Shown here: one piece after another, positions 27,401 through 40,000 of the stretch
Layout of the letters: each line of letters starts with the position of its first letter
Numbering within the stretch: the stretch's first letter is position 1
From: Zerene cesonia
Taxonomy: Eukaryota > Arthropoda > Insecta > Lepidoptera > Pieridae
Length of the DNA stretch: 64,000 bases
Reading direction: 5' to 3'
Assembly (NCBI RefSeq): GCF_012273895.1
Contig: NC_052119.1
Span: forward strand, 6,705,990-6,769,989
Notes under the pieces: generated by a model
Told to the model about the DNA's origin: nothing
The model's database searches: none
What the model saw: the letters and a program-made list of their open reading frames with translations, nothing else
Made by a program: the position numbers and the translations under genes

Positions 27401-30400
27401 ATACTTGCACCTTCTCTAGACACAAGTTGGCATGACGGGCGGCAATAGCCTTTCTGAAATCATGTGTCAGTGGATACAGCATAGAGTGATGTGGATGTAC
27501 TGATGGCAGTCTATTTTTCTCGAGCTGTTCCGCTACAATGCTAACGAGTTTCTTCATCCTTGCCTCATAATCGGTCCAATCGCAAACGATTTGCAAACAA
27601 TGTGCCAAGTTGCAATACGCGTCAGGGAAGTCCGGCTTGAGTTTCAACGCCGTCCTATACGACTGTATGGCTTCTGGAATATTCCCTGAGTCCTTGTGAA
27701 TACTAGCGAGATTGCTGTGAGCGTCGGCGAACGCGGGGTTAATTTGAATAGCTCTTGTGTAACATTGTAGGGCGCCAGCGACATCTTGCATTTCCTTGAG
27801 CGTATTTCCCATATTACTGTATGCATCAGCAAATGTTGGTTGAATGCGAATTGCCTCCTTATAATGCATTAGGGCTTCATTAAGCTTGCCTTGTTGTTGT
27901 AAAACAGATGCCAAATTGCTGTGCGCGGCAGCAAATTCTGGAAAAACTTCCAAAGCCTTCAAGTATAAACGAGTCGCTTCTTCTATGTATCCTTGTTCAC
28001 GTTTAATGTTCGCCAAGTTGTTAAGAGAGTCTGCATGTGATGGACATAGCCTAAGAGCCGTATTGTAACATTCCTCAGCATCAGCGACTTGGCCCTTTTC
28101 TTTAAGAGCATTCGCCAAATTACAGTAGGCATCGGGGAAATTGGGTTGCAATTCAATCGCTCTTCTATAAGTGTCAATAGCCAAGTCAATAAGACCTTGC
28201 TCATAATACACACACGCCAAGTTTCCATGGACAACAGCATTGTTAGGTGATAGATTCAAAGCTCGCAAGTAAGCTGCTACGGCCCTGTGTAATGGTAAAT
28301 AAAGATTAGAAACAGTTTCCTGCCAAAACCATTCTGAAAAAGATGGAACCATAAATTTACCTGTCAAAAATTCTAGCCTCCTTCAGTACATTTCCAAGGT
28401 TTATGTATGCATCCAAGAAATTGGGATCCAAAGCCACAGCCTTTTCGAAATGATGGATTGCCAACCAGATTTCACTTTGTGCGTTAAAAACGCACCCTAA
28501 GTTACTCCATGCTACTGCAAAGTCTGGCCGTGTTTCAATTGCTTTCAAGTAACATGCCTGAACATACAAAAAAAAAACCTTAATTCCACATTTCATAACC
28601 GATTTTACATTGATGAAACATCGAGGTGTACTTTACGCCAAATTTCAAAATTACACCAAAGCAGCGGTTGGTAGATTGGGTGAGAATACATAAACAATAA
28701 TCACCGAATCCCAACCGCACAATAAATATAATTTACGCCAAGTGCACCCTACGTTTCGAAGCTACGCTGACTGCTAGGATACATCAGTAGGAAATGCAAA
28801 CGACCCAATCTACAAGTCATCTAATAAAGCTACGAACGAAACCATAAAAGTAAATGGAAGAAATTAAAGACGCTTCCACTTCCTAACCGATGGAGGATGA
28901 TCACGACAATGAACAATAAGAGCTCGCGTTGTGTCCGAACCTGCCATATCAATTTCTTGCAAACCTTGTACACTTTACCTGCGTTACACAGAATGTTGTC
29001 ATCGCAGCGTGATTGCGAGGGAAGTACCAACCATAACCCAGCTAGATACAGCGGCAGTCACACCTACTGTCTTACCAGACAACACCTTGTGAAAATATAA
29101 CAGAATTAGTCGATTTTGAGTCAAACTAGTTCAGCCGATTGTCGTTATATAACAAATTCAATGTTTTATGACTTGAGAGGATCTTTGCCAGCTCACGCTG
29201 TCTATTAGCAGAGTTGTCAGGCATGATGTGGATGACCAAATAATATTGTATAAATAAACATAACTTACTACGTCAACCACTAGTGACAGAAACGCTACTT
29301 TGATTCCTTTGATCCTCTTTTGTAATGTATATGTTGTAAGAGATCACTACAAGCCAGGATTAAAAGTAACTAAGTATTATCTTGGAAGAGAACAGGATAT
29401 ATAACTTTTATACATTTAAATGAAATCGTATTATTAGAATACTCTCCATTTTTCTTCAATCTACCACACAATGTTTATAAATGTTAAAATGATCATGACA
29501 AAAAGAACTCAAACGTGTTGAAATTTTAAAGTAAACAAGCATTAACATTGTGTGGAAAATTGGTTTAGGGTTTTTACGCAGATGCCGTCACAAAATATCA
29601 AAACAACTTTTCGTCGCTCGACATTATTGTAACAGTTGAAAGGGGTGTAATGAAAAATTCGGGAAACTAATATAAAACGTTTTGCGTTATTTCCCGTATT
29701 TTCCCGCTGCCACAATAATGGTTTAAACAGTGGTTTGCTTAAATGGAATGAGTTTGCATTTTAAAAACCAATAAAGTCAGAAACGGTCGTTGAAACCATT
29801 ACGTAAGCTACGCTCATGCAGACGGAGTGTAATATATTTTACGCAATTGCAACGTACGCTGATGGAACAGAGAGTACTCTAATTTTAAACGAGATATAGG
29901 CAAGAGACAAGAGAATCCTGTTAACTTCAGAGTAAACCAGAAAGCGGAGCAAAATTGTATTTACCTTTGCCTCGTCCAGACGTCCCAGGGCCTTGAGCAA
30001 ATTGCCCAAGTCGCTTCTAACGCAGTAAAGATCCTGTAACAATATTACTCGTGTATTTGTGCACTGGCATACTTGAATTGAGACAGTCAGCTATCATAAA
30101 ATATATTAACATCTTAAATGTAATCAAATTATAAAAAGTATTCCGCTTGTTTATAATTTATAACGGGTAATAAACAAATTTGACAAGTTAAAAAAAAACA
30201 TCAAAGTATGTTTTCATGAACCTCGTACGTCACTAACGCATTATGAACCGCTAAGGAGGAGTAAAACGTGGACAATAAATAAATATTAAAACGACATTTA
30301 ACAAGAATGCCATAACTGTAAAGAATGATCGACTACTAGTGTGCTGCAAAACATGTAGCATTGTACATTGAAATTAAAACAAACATAAATTGAAATTACA

Positions 30401-33400
30401 ATAATAGAACCTACATACTTTTGACTGAATATAATATGTGTCATATTTTAAGAGTACATGGCACATCGCCCAACGGGTAATTAAAGAACACGGAAATTAT
30501 ATGTGCGACCTTCAACGTTGGAGCATTTATCTTAGTTAAGCGAACGGACATTGTAATATGTATACGTATTTATGATATGCAGATGTACGTATTTAATCGA
30601 CAAGCCAACTATCAATCCATTTCTTTTTTTTTTAGCGATACAGTAAGTATTTATTTAAATGATCATTGATCGTGTCAATGAAGTTTGCATGCAGCATGCC
30701 ACACAGTCTACATATTATATTTATATTTAATTCATATTTTTTTTTATTGTACTCTTAAATTGGCGTTTTATTTGAGATGCAAAATGCATTAAGCATTTGA
30801 AAATAAATAACAGAAAAATTGCTTTATGAGTATTGTGTTTAAAATACAAACATATTTATAAACAATGGAAATGTTTATCTTATTGTGACATTCCATTATT
30901 GCAATTTTCTTTGTACCGACAATTGTATATCGGTAATGCAAACATAAGAAATTAATATAACATATCTACTAGAATACACGTTACCTTAAATCTAAAATAG
31001 CGGGCGAAATAATAGCAATTTTACCCGAATAAAATGTCATTTATCGCTAATGAAGTCGCGACCATCAGCTAATGAGATGACAAACATGCGAAAGCAAAAT
31101 TACTTTGTAATACTTTAATGTTATGACACAGATTACTAAATAGTTAATAATTGTTATACGAAAATTAAATCGTTTCTATCGGATTCACTCAAATTATATT
31201 GATTTCTTGATATTTTATAGGGCATTACTTTAGACCGTACAAAGAAGATTTCATAGGGTTGAAAAGATGATTGATTACAATAACTATATACTATGTATAT
31301 GTACTTGCACTGATATTTAAAAAATTATCAAATATTAACTATAAAATTTTACAATTGCACAACAAATTGTTCTGCTTGTGTTAATTTAGGCATCGTGTAA
31401 AACTTCGGAATGATTGCAGTTTGAATAATATACAAAATATATTAATCTTGGTTTACGCGCCAGGCTGTCAAACTGGCAAAATATATTAAACGCATGCGAT
31501 AGTTGATTAAAGCAGCCACCTGTACCTTTCCATAAAAAGTAAAATAAATCGAGAGACGTCTAACTAAAGCATATTTTGTGTTGCAATTCAAGGTTCTGCG
31601 TAAAATAATTGTGATATAATAATTAATGCTTAGATTTAGTCAGACATATTTCGTACCTTTCTCCGCCGGCAGTTTATATTAATTACAGAACCACCGCATG
31701 GCCAGTTCAATCGCGAAAGCGTAACAAACATTTATATGTATTATAATCCGTATCGATTAAACGACGACATAATTATAGTCGTATATAAACCATACAATAA
31801 TAATCATGTTTACATAATAGTAATTAACGCTATTATAACCGCTATTGTCTCATCTATTTTCCATTACATCAACGTTCAAGGCGATAATATACTCGTATGT
31901 GTCGCATATGGTTTATAATATGATCAATGAACGTAATATAACATCGAGGGCAGAAACGATGTCACCTTGAGGCTTGAGCTGTTGTTCAAAGCGGGCGATT
32001 ATGTGCGGCCAGTGGAAATGTTTTGTATGTAAATTTATGAATACATTGACTATGATCACAATCGCTTGGAATTGTAAAAGGACGGATATTGTATGGTGAT
32101 AAATTTATACTGAGACAATGTAAATGTTTGAAATTTACTTTACGTGTACCATAAATGTTGCGAACTAGGTTTATTGCCCGCCAATAAAGCAAAGTTTCTT
32201 ATATAGCAGTTTCATTCCGAATTTCTAATGAAACAAGTGCGTTTCGTCAGAATTAATTAAGACATAAATCTTAGACATGGAATTCGCAGTAAATAAAGTT
32301 ATTAAAGACACTTTGAGATATAAGCCTTATAATTGACTTTTATAAGATACTAGCGGCGCCCCGCAGTTTAACCCGCGTAAGTCCGTTTCCCGTAGGAATA
32401 TCGGGATAAATAGTTGCCTATATGTTATTCCAATTGTCCAGCTATCTAAGAACAAAAATGTCATTGCAATTGGTTCAGTAGTTTTTGCGTGAAAGAGTAA
32501 CAAACACACACACATCCTTACAAACTTTCGCATTTATAATATTAGGAGGATAGGAAGTAGGATAGGATACATACACAGTTAAATGATAACCAAGAAGGCT
32601 GCCTACACACCGGTAAAGTACAACATTTTTTTTTTCTGTTAAGACCAGCTATAATATCGTATATAAAAATAACAGAGTAGGTACTAGTTGGGTAATGTCA
32701 TTAAACAGAGAAATACCGCTAATAACCCATTAAAAACCTATGATATATTAGTGAAGCTTGAAACAAATTTATAAACGTGAGCAGGACATAGATTCCTTTG
32801 GGACAAGCTAGAGTTTAAAACTTTTAAAGTTATGATAACAAAATGCATATTTTTGTTTATTATGAACGAGTAATAACCAATACATTTTTAAATTAACTGT
32901 ATCTATTAGTTAATATATCGTGCAGGTAATTTTAAGAGGCATAGACGATTTTTTTTTTCTTTTCAAAAGCTGGAATAACCGCCGCGTACTTACTTCCTTT
33001 TTTTTTTGCTAATCTGAACAGTTGCTCAGTCGAGAAAAAATTTGATCAAGAGGCGGGATTCGAACCCGCGTTTTTTTGCCAAACCGTAGCAACCGTAGCC
33101 TAGCTTCTCGGCCACCCTTGATCCCATACTTTCAAAAATTTTTCATTTATAAAGCATTTCAATGCTATAAACTAAAAATTAAATTCGCTCACTTGTCACA
33201 TGCAATCCAGTGGTCAAAATCGAGTACATAATATCATTCCGATTTATTTGACGTGATCGACAAATTGAATACGATTGTTTTAAAATTGCAAACTCACAGT
33301 CCAATTAACGTAACCGCTTTAACGATGTGCGAATTTTTTCACATTATAAAATGTTCATATTGAGTAAATTGCTACTATGTACACAATCTTAGATACTTAT

Positions 33401-36001
33401 AAAGCTAAAAAGTTTGTTTGTTTAAACACGCTAATATCAAGAACTACGGCCCAATTTCAGTCATCACTTTCACTGTTGGATATGTATAAGTCTAACCCGG
33501 AGAATTATAGGCTATATATGTACCTACCACGGGCGAAGCCGGGGCGGACTGCTAGAATCAGATAAAAGTGTTACAATAATTAGATATCATATAAAAATTT
33601 ACCGACGGTAATAAAGTTTTTTTTCTGTAGATGACCCCGGTGATTTTCGTATAATGTATTTATTTATGTTCATCTACATTTTAACTTAAAAGCTTGCCTG
33701 GACTACGACAAAGATTTCAAAACAAAATTCAGCTTAATCTATCCAGCCGTTCTCGAGTCAAATAAATAGCTCAAAAATATTTGTACTAAAGAAGGTCATG
33801 ATTAGAATTTTATTTAACATAATGTGTGATATGGTGAATACAATAATCACTAGTATCAAATGTACTAATTGCGTGACAACTATTTATATAGATGAATAGT
33901 GATATTCATAGGCTCTTTTTTTTGTAAATAATTTTGGTCTCACATTACACGACGAAATGACTCGACTCGAATAAAATGTCATCAATCCTATATGAAGACG
34001 ATGACGAAAATCTCAATAATCTAAACAAGCCAAACAATTTTCTTTTCTCTTATGACAATCATCAAATATCAAACTTCTAGCTATAAAAATTACAAATCTT
34101 TCATAAAGCTCTAGACTGTCCTGTCTCAGGCTCTTGACTATCTCTATACCAAATTTAATTTCCTTATAATTGATCTACTGAATCACAAACGAAAAATAAA
34201 GACAAATTTCTTTTAATTGATTCAGCCGCAAAACACAGATAGACTATACTTTTGCATGCATAATATAAATGAAATGGCGATCAGACATAATCAATTTTTT
34301 CAGTTCATTTATGCACTTATTAACTTGAAGCTAGAAACAAAGTAAGCAATACATATGTAATTTTTTTTTATTACTCTAAATAGACAATAAATTAACCGTA
34401 GACCATAAATAAGCCATTTTATTTGTTACATCACACTAGCAGGAAGGCAATTTAAAGACTGGCACTTCCTGCTTAATGGAATTGATGTGAATATACATAA
34501 GGTTGAGATTTCATGCACACTATGAAATTAATTAATTTGCAAGGCAGATGAGAGCAGACTTTAATATACCTATATAAAAAACAGCAAAACCCTACTTATA
34601 GTTTGCAAAAGGAAAAATTTTTTGAGTAGATTTAAAAAATAAACTTAGCTTCAAACATTATCACGAAAGTATAGCTCCTATGTACTTTTTCCAATATGGA
34701 AATTATAGCTGATGATCTTGATTAAACTGCAATAAAAATAAATACTCACAGGATTATACTGCAAAGCGGTGACATAGGCCTGTACAGCTTGCTCCATATC
34801 CCCAGCGGCCACCAGAGCTGCGGCCAGGTTGATGTATCCATCTATAAAGTCAGGCTTTAGCCGCACAGCATGCCTGTAGTTCTCCAACGCCTCTTGAAGC
34901 TGGCCCCTCTCTTTGTAGACATTTCCCAGATTGCTAAGGACCAGTTCGGATTTTATTATCTATATCTAAATAATACAGATTTAACAATTTAAATATTGTA
35001 TCTGAATATATAAACATCATAAATATGGTTAAGATTTTCTATTTGAGTTAACTATCAAGCTAATGATCTGATATTCAAGGCTAGATCTAAAAATAAATCC
35101 CTATTAACTGAGATAGCAAATTTTAAAAATATAGAAATTATGTCACTTCTTAGAATCTATTTTAGTGATGGCCTAAACTTTTACATTTTTTACTGAACTT
35201 TATTGTTATGTACATAAAATTAATGAATTTTTGGTAGTGGCATTGCTTTGTACATTTTTCAAAATTGGTCTTTGAAAATAAATTTGGTCATGCTCAATTT
35301 CATCATCATTTTATTTAAATAATTTGATATACACCTGGAAGAGATATTTTTTTTAATATCATATTACAGTATTAGGTATCAATGCCTTCATAACCTTATT
35401 GATATGAATGATAAATAATTATTCTGTATAAGTACAAGAGTATAAGCAAAAACTAATTTATAATCAAGAAAAAAATTAAATTCACCTATAAGCTTCAGCT
35501 AACAATGGGTTCTGCTTGATCGCCAGTGTCGAGAAATGGGCTGATTTATCAAGTCGTCGGCATTGAAAATGTATTGAAGACAAAAGCAACAAGACACCAG
35601 TATTAGTAGCATCCTGTCGCCATAACTGCATACAATGCAATTCAGCGTTATCATAATCCCCAGCTTGGTACTCCCTGTGCGCGAGCTCCAACAGTCCTAT
35701 GGAAATAATTTTACTCCTTTATCAATACCCAAAAAAAAGTATAAACCCATAAATAGAGCTCGTGCTAATCACCATGCTTTGACATTGTAACTATTTATGG
35801 AATTAAAACTTTTTAAGTGAAGTATGTGCTCAATTATATAATAAATTATTATTATTAAAACTCACCAACGGTAGATATTTGCTGTATATCAGACATTTTT
35901 AATATCACAGCATTAGCTGGAACTCCGACAATTTGTTGAGGTTGAGTCGTGACAGCTTGCGGCACGGCAACATTCGCTTGAGGTTGCATTTTCGTTATCA
36001 T
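24407..36001 (-). CDS. Ogt: O-GlcNAc transferase (UDP-GlcNAc:peptide beta-N-acetylglucosaminyltransferase), complete
   Basis: Nucleocytoplasmic enzyme that puts O-linked GlcNAc on Ser/Thr of many proteins (Drosophila super sex combs). Coding exons in transcript order: 36001-35866, 35696-35486, 34933-34750, 30033-29965, 28557-28361, 28284-26643, 26387-26096, 25323-25143, 25012-24908, 24566-24407. All junctions are GT-AG and all phases agree, giving 3177 nt, 1058 codons plus stop. A long run of 34-residue TPRs (e.g. AFADAYSNMGNTLKEMQDV, repeated NLGN/NLAN motifs) precedes the GT41 catalytic domain with GYVSSDFGNHPTSHLMQS (catalytic-site histidines) and LRPAPVQVMWLGYPGTSGA; the C-terminal lobe has NGHTTSMDILWTGTP and GCPELIARTRQEYQDIA. 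The length matches animal Ogt. Two ATGs (36001 and 35989) are in frame. Intron 3 is about 4.7 kb and full of repeats. The last exon is markedly GC-rich. Confidence 0.96.
32350..32550 (-). mobile_element. non-autonomous Helitron-like element
   Basis: Lies in Ogt intron 3. On the minus strand it starts A|TC (32550) with CTAATATTATAAATGCGAAA and ends CTAG|T at 32350 after GGGGCGCCG. Same subfamily as 42780-42969. No terminal inverted repeats. Confidence 0.8.
32985..33125 (-). mobile_element. tRNA-like SINE head or tRNA pseudogene in Ogt intron 3
   Basis: On the minus strand: acceptor-like arms TCAAGGG / CTCTTGA, a perfect A box TGGCCGAGAAG, a perfect B box GGTTCGAATCC inside a 5-bp T stem (GCGGG/CCCGC), then a T6 tract three bases after TTGATC. 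The A box context resembles Leu/Ser tRNAs. The anticodon arm does not fold: the middle holds a duplicated 'GCTACGGTT' and an A7 run. I therefore read it as a SINE head or pseudogene, not a working tRNA. Confidence 0.6.
33387..33555 (+). mobile_element. Helitron-like element, second subfamily
   Basis: Starts A|TC (33387) and ends GGGCGAAGCCGGGGCGGACTG-CTAG at 33555. Internal text 'AATTATAGGCTATATATGTA' and 'CCACGGGCGAAGCCGG' is shared with 40205-40374 but not with the copies ending GCGGGGCGCAG. Confidence 0.7.
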
Positions 36002-37031
36002 TATTTCAAGTACAATCCGAATTACCAATAAACAACCACACGTTACACTTTCACACTACCACATGTAGAATTGATAAATGTACAAGTACTTTTCCATGAT
36101 AGGCAATCACAAACTAATTGAGAAAATAAATTATTGACGAAATAAAATGCCTTGATTCACTACAATTCACTATCATTCTTTTCTCATTCTCAAGCGAAGC
36201 CAATCGACAGTCGGATATACAAAGACAATTAATTAGCGACCTATCTATTGTCTATGCTACGTAGCTTTCCGACCGAGAAAAAAAAATGAATATTGGAGTT
36301 ATATCATCTCACAAACTAGTATCTTCTTCTATATTAAACTAAGTTCAATTTATCATATTATTTTGTATTAAATAAGTAAAAGTAAGTATTGAGTAAACCC
36401 GTATTATTATACTACTCTTTGGTGTAGACCATAGATAAATGGTGTCTGTGGTGTCATTTCCGTTTATTATAGGTATTATTCTCTCCTATCACAATCTGTT
36501 CTTTTCTGCATATTACTTTCAAAAAAGAATGTCGATGTTTTACATCTGCCAGGCGTCCTGCGACGGCTCACATTTTTTTACAAGCATCCCGAAATAGGGT
36601 CATTTTGCAGATTTTTGCTTTTACACCATGCCAAGGCAGGTGAGTTATTATTGGCAGAGCGGTAATTGGCCCCTGAAGTTATATCCAGTCAAAATGTTCA
36701 GACTCGGAATAATTATATTACAGAATTATAACGGTACCAAAAAAACATGCACTTTATAGTGTTCTGTTGGTACTCGAGACGATATGATTCGCAATTACAC
36801 GCTTTTATTAATTATCCCTTTGTAGACCTTTTTAGAGTGCCGAGTTGCCCTTTTTAGAAAATCAAGGTAGCAACACTGCTCGTATCTTGACATGAACTTC
36901 ACATAATCAAAACTTCAAAAGTCAAAACAAACAGTTAAGTGTAAACATAACGTTGTCCTCAACTTTGAAGATATTTTTAAATGTTTTTACCGGTTATAAA
37001 ATCCAAATGTTGATATAAAGTCAATAAAAAA
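36002..37031. promoter_or_regulatory. shared divergent promoter interval between Ogt and inturned
   Basis: About 1.03 kb separates the start codons of two divergently transcribed genes, so the core promoters and 5' UTRs of both must lie here unless there are far upstream non-coding exons. I cannot place transcription starts. No TATA box stands out, as is usual for broadly expressed insect genes. Confidence 0.5.
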
Positions 37032-40000
37032 ATGAGCTGTTTTAGAAACAAATTCCAATATGAAAGTCCTTGTGACTCGGACAATGATTGGACCGAATCG
37101 TCCGGCGATTCCAAATGTACAGATTCAGAAAGGTAGAACATAATTAATATATAATATATACCCAATAAAGTTAAATAGGTTCATGTTAATTTATTAGGAT
37201 TTAACTCGTATAATTCATGCAGCTCGGTTCCTGAATGGGACTCTGACGTAGGCGAAGATGGAGAACTTACCTTCATAAAAATTAAGGCTGGTAATGAAAC
37301 TGGAGATATTTCGAACACTGCTTTATTAGAAAATTATGAAACATTCAAATTAAGAACGGATTTCAAAAGATCGTCGACAAGACGCTCTACCAAAGGTAAC
37401 TCTTTCGAATTATTCAAAGAATATATTTTATAGATACCAGAAAATTTGGGACCACATGTAACATCTGGTAATCTCTGATACTAAGGAAAATATGTTGTAT
37501 ATAAGTAATGTAGTAAATCTTAGAAAACTGTATTATTTACATTCAATATTTTTGCTCAAAAAAATATAAAAAATTGTTACATAAATGGTGGTAAAAAACT
37601 GTCCTTAATATAATATCCAAAGAGTTGTTGTTTTATATCCATATCATTATTTTTATTTTTGTTTTCTATTGTGTAGGCCGAATCTTTAAAGCATTAAAAT
37701 CACGAAGAACAAGAAATAAAAACAGCACCAATATAAAGAAAAAGGAAACTGACAATAATAATAAATTAGTTATTATTCAAGTGAGTCAATTTTAAAAATA
37801 GATATTCTAAATATAATTATATATGTTATATTATAACATTGAATCATTACAAATTGTATCTATCTTTCAGGTTAGTAAGACCATGATATTTACTAGTGAG
37901 AAAAATTGTCAAATTGAAAAATTATTTGGAATCAGTTTAGAGACACATTCTGATGGGAAAACACTAATTGTTGCAAGCTTTTTACCAGAGGCAAAGGCAA
38001 TCTACAGCCCAAAGGTCAAAACAGGGTACTTATTGCAAAAAATCAATGGGATAGAAGTGAATTGTTATAACATCAATAATGTTCTAAAAAGAGTTAGTGA
38101 AGATGTTGATAGCCCAAAACTAACATTTCAAGTAGTGACAGAAGGGATAAATATTGACATAGAGAAATTGCTACTACTTAAACATTCTCCGGATAATTCT
38201 ATCACACAAATACTAAAAGATTCTATGTGCTCTGTATTGTATATTTGTGGTAATGATAATGAATACCAGACCAATGATGACAAAGGAGTTTTATACTGCT
38301 ATCCAAGACCTTTTAACCAAAACTTTTTATACAATACAAGAGGTGCATATGTAACCTTAAATCATTTGGCACCAAAATCATTGGGAACAAGTCAGCCTCT
38401 TTTATCAACACTGATACACAATTCTACATTAGTTAATGTGGCATACGCAACAAATAACAATGATTTATTGTTAGTTGCATTACCTAATAGTTATGTAGAT
38501 ATATTTTCAGTTAAAAGAACTATTCAGGACATAGTTAGGATTTTAGAATTCCTATATGGATCATTACAGACTTGTTTTACGAAACCTAATAATGTGGATA
38601 AACTGGATGTACTATTCTGTCGTATATTTGTTACATTGTTATTTGAGAAACAGAGTTCGAGTAATTCTGTTGAAAATATACAGTTTGAGGATGTAGTTGG
38701 TGCTAATGCTGTGTCTTTACCTATGGAAGTAAAGATACAAGTGGATGATGCTATTACTGAGTTAGAGGCTGCAGATTATAGAGAATGGGTAAGTTATAAT
38801 AAAGAACATTCTTATTACGCAAGTTAAAATTTCAATACATTTTTCTTGTTAGAGCAGTTTCAGACCACTAACCATGATTTATGAAGAGGTAGGGCCTCTG
38901 CAAATGCTTTGGTAGCTTTTAAGGGGAATTTAATATAGGGAAAAGGTTGTCGACAAGAATAAAGAATGAAATGAGAAGGGTAAGGAATTGAATATAGGTC
39001 TCCAGTTCACTCACTCACACTAGGTTACACACATAGAGCAAGAGATATAATTTTGCTTTTAGTGAGATACAAAATGTTAACCAAGTAGAGATTCGAATAG
39101 TAACTAGTATAATTTTAATCAATACATATTTCACAGACTGATGATGTTGAAAGCTTTCAAAGAATGTACACTGTGATCGGAGCTTGTTTATATTATAGTG
39201 GACACTTATTGAGCTCTCATTTAAAAGATAATGATTTGAAAGAAATAAATGCATATCTCAAACTAAATGGCATTTTACGATTGAGTGTTGAAAAAGAAAT
39301 TGAGAAAGTGGTTATATGGAGAGAAGTGTTTCTTAATGAGCACAGGAATCAGTCAAAACAAGAAAATAATGAATATAGGTAAGGTTTCACAACAGTATAA
39401 AAGAAAATAGTTGTAGAATTAGCAGCAGCATTTAATGACTTAAGATAATTTAGATGTTGTGATACAACAATATTTAAGAAGGCATAAGTTCAAGAAAAAT
39501 AAATTAATCAAGTTGTATTAAAAAAGTTATGTTGCTTGATAACTATTTATTATTAAATAAGTCTAAAGTTTAATTGATCGGCAGCTGTTAAACAAAAGAA
39601 AATTTAATATATTGTAATAAATCAAAATTTCTTATTGTTTTCAATTATTATTTTTGTAAGACTCGAATATTTTTTTTTATATCAAATTATTATTCTTTCA
39701 AACATTTGCAGGATTCCCGACGGGCGTTGGTTTATTCTCATAGTAGGAAAAGGACATTTTATTCTGGCAACATTAATGGAGGCCGGTGGATGCACTGAAG
39801 ATGTTAGTTATAAATTTATATTTATTTATACATATTTTTAAAAGCTTATCTAGTACTTTGATTCACTTAAGATTTCCTTTTCAAATGCCCTTTATCCCTT
39901 TTATGAATTAGATGAATTCTTTTGTCTCTATTGTACATAAACTCACAATACTTTCTAATCAGTTATTATTTTGTTTGGAGGCGAAATTTCCTCTTCATAG

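Noticed and set aside
26595..28367. A 590-codon single frame as a stand-alone Ogt-like gene
   Set aside because: It is the big internal exon (26643-28284) read through both flanking introns. Splice sites and phases place it within the ten-exon Ogt gene; retaining the 76-base intron 28285-28360 would shift the frame.
33040..33125. A functional tRNA gene
   Set aside because: A and B boxes are intact, but no anticodon stem forms and an A7 run sits in the middle, so I call it tRNA-like only.
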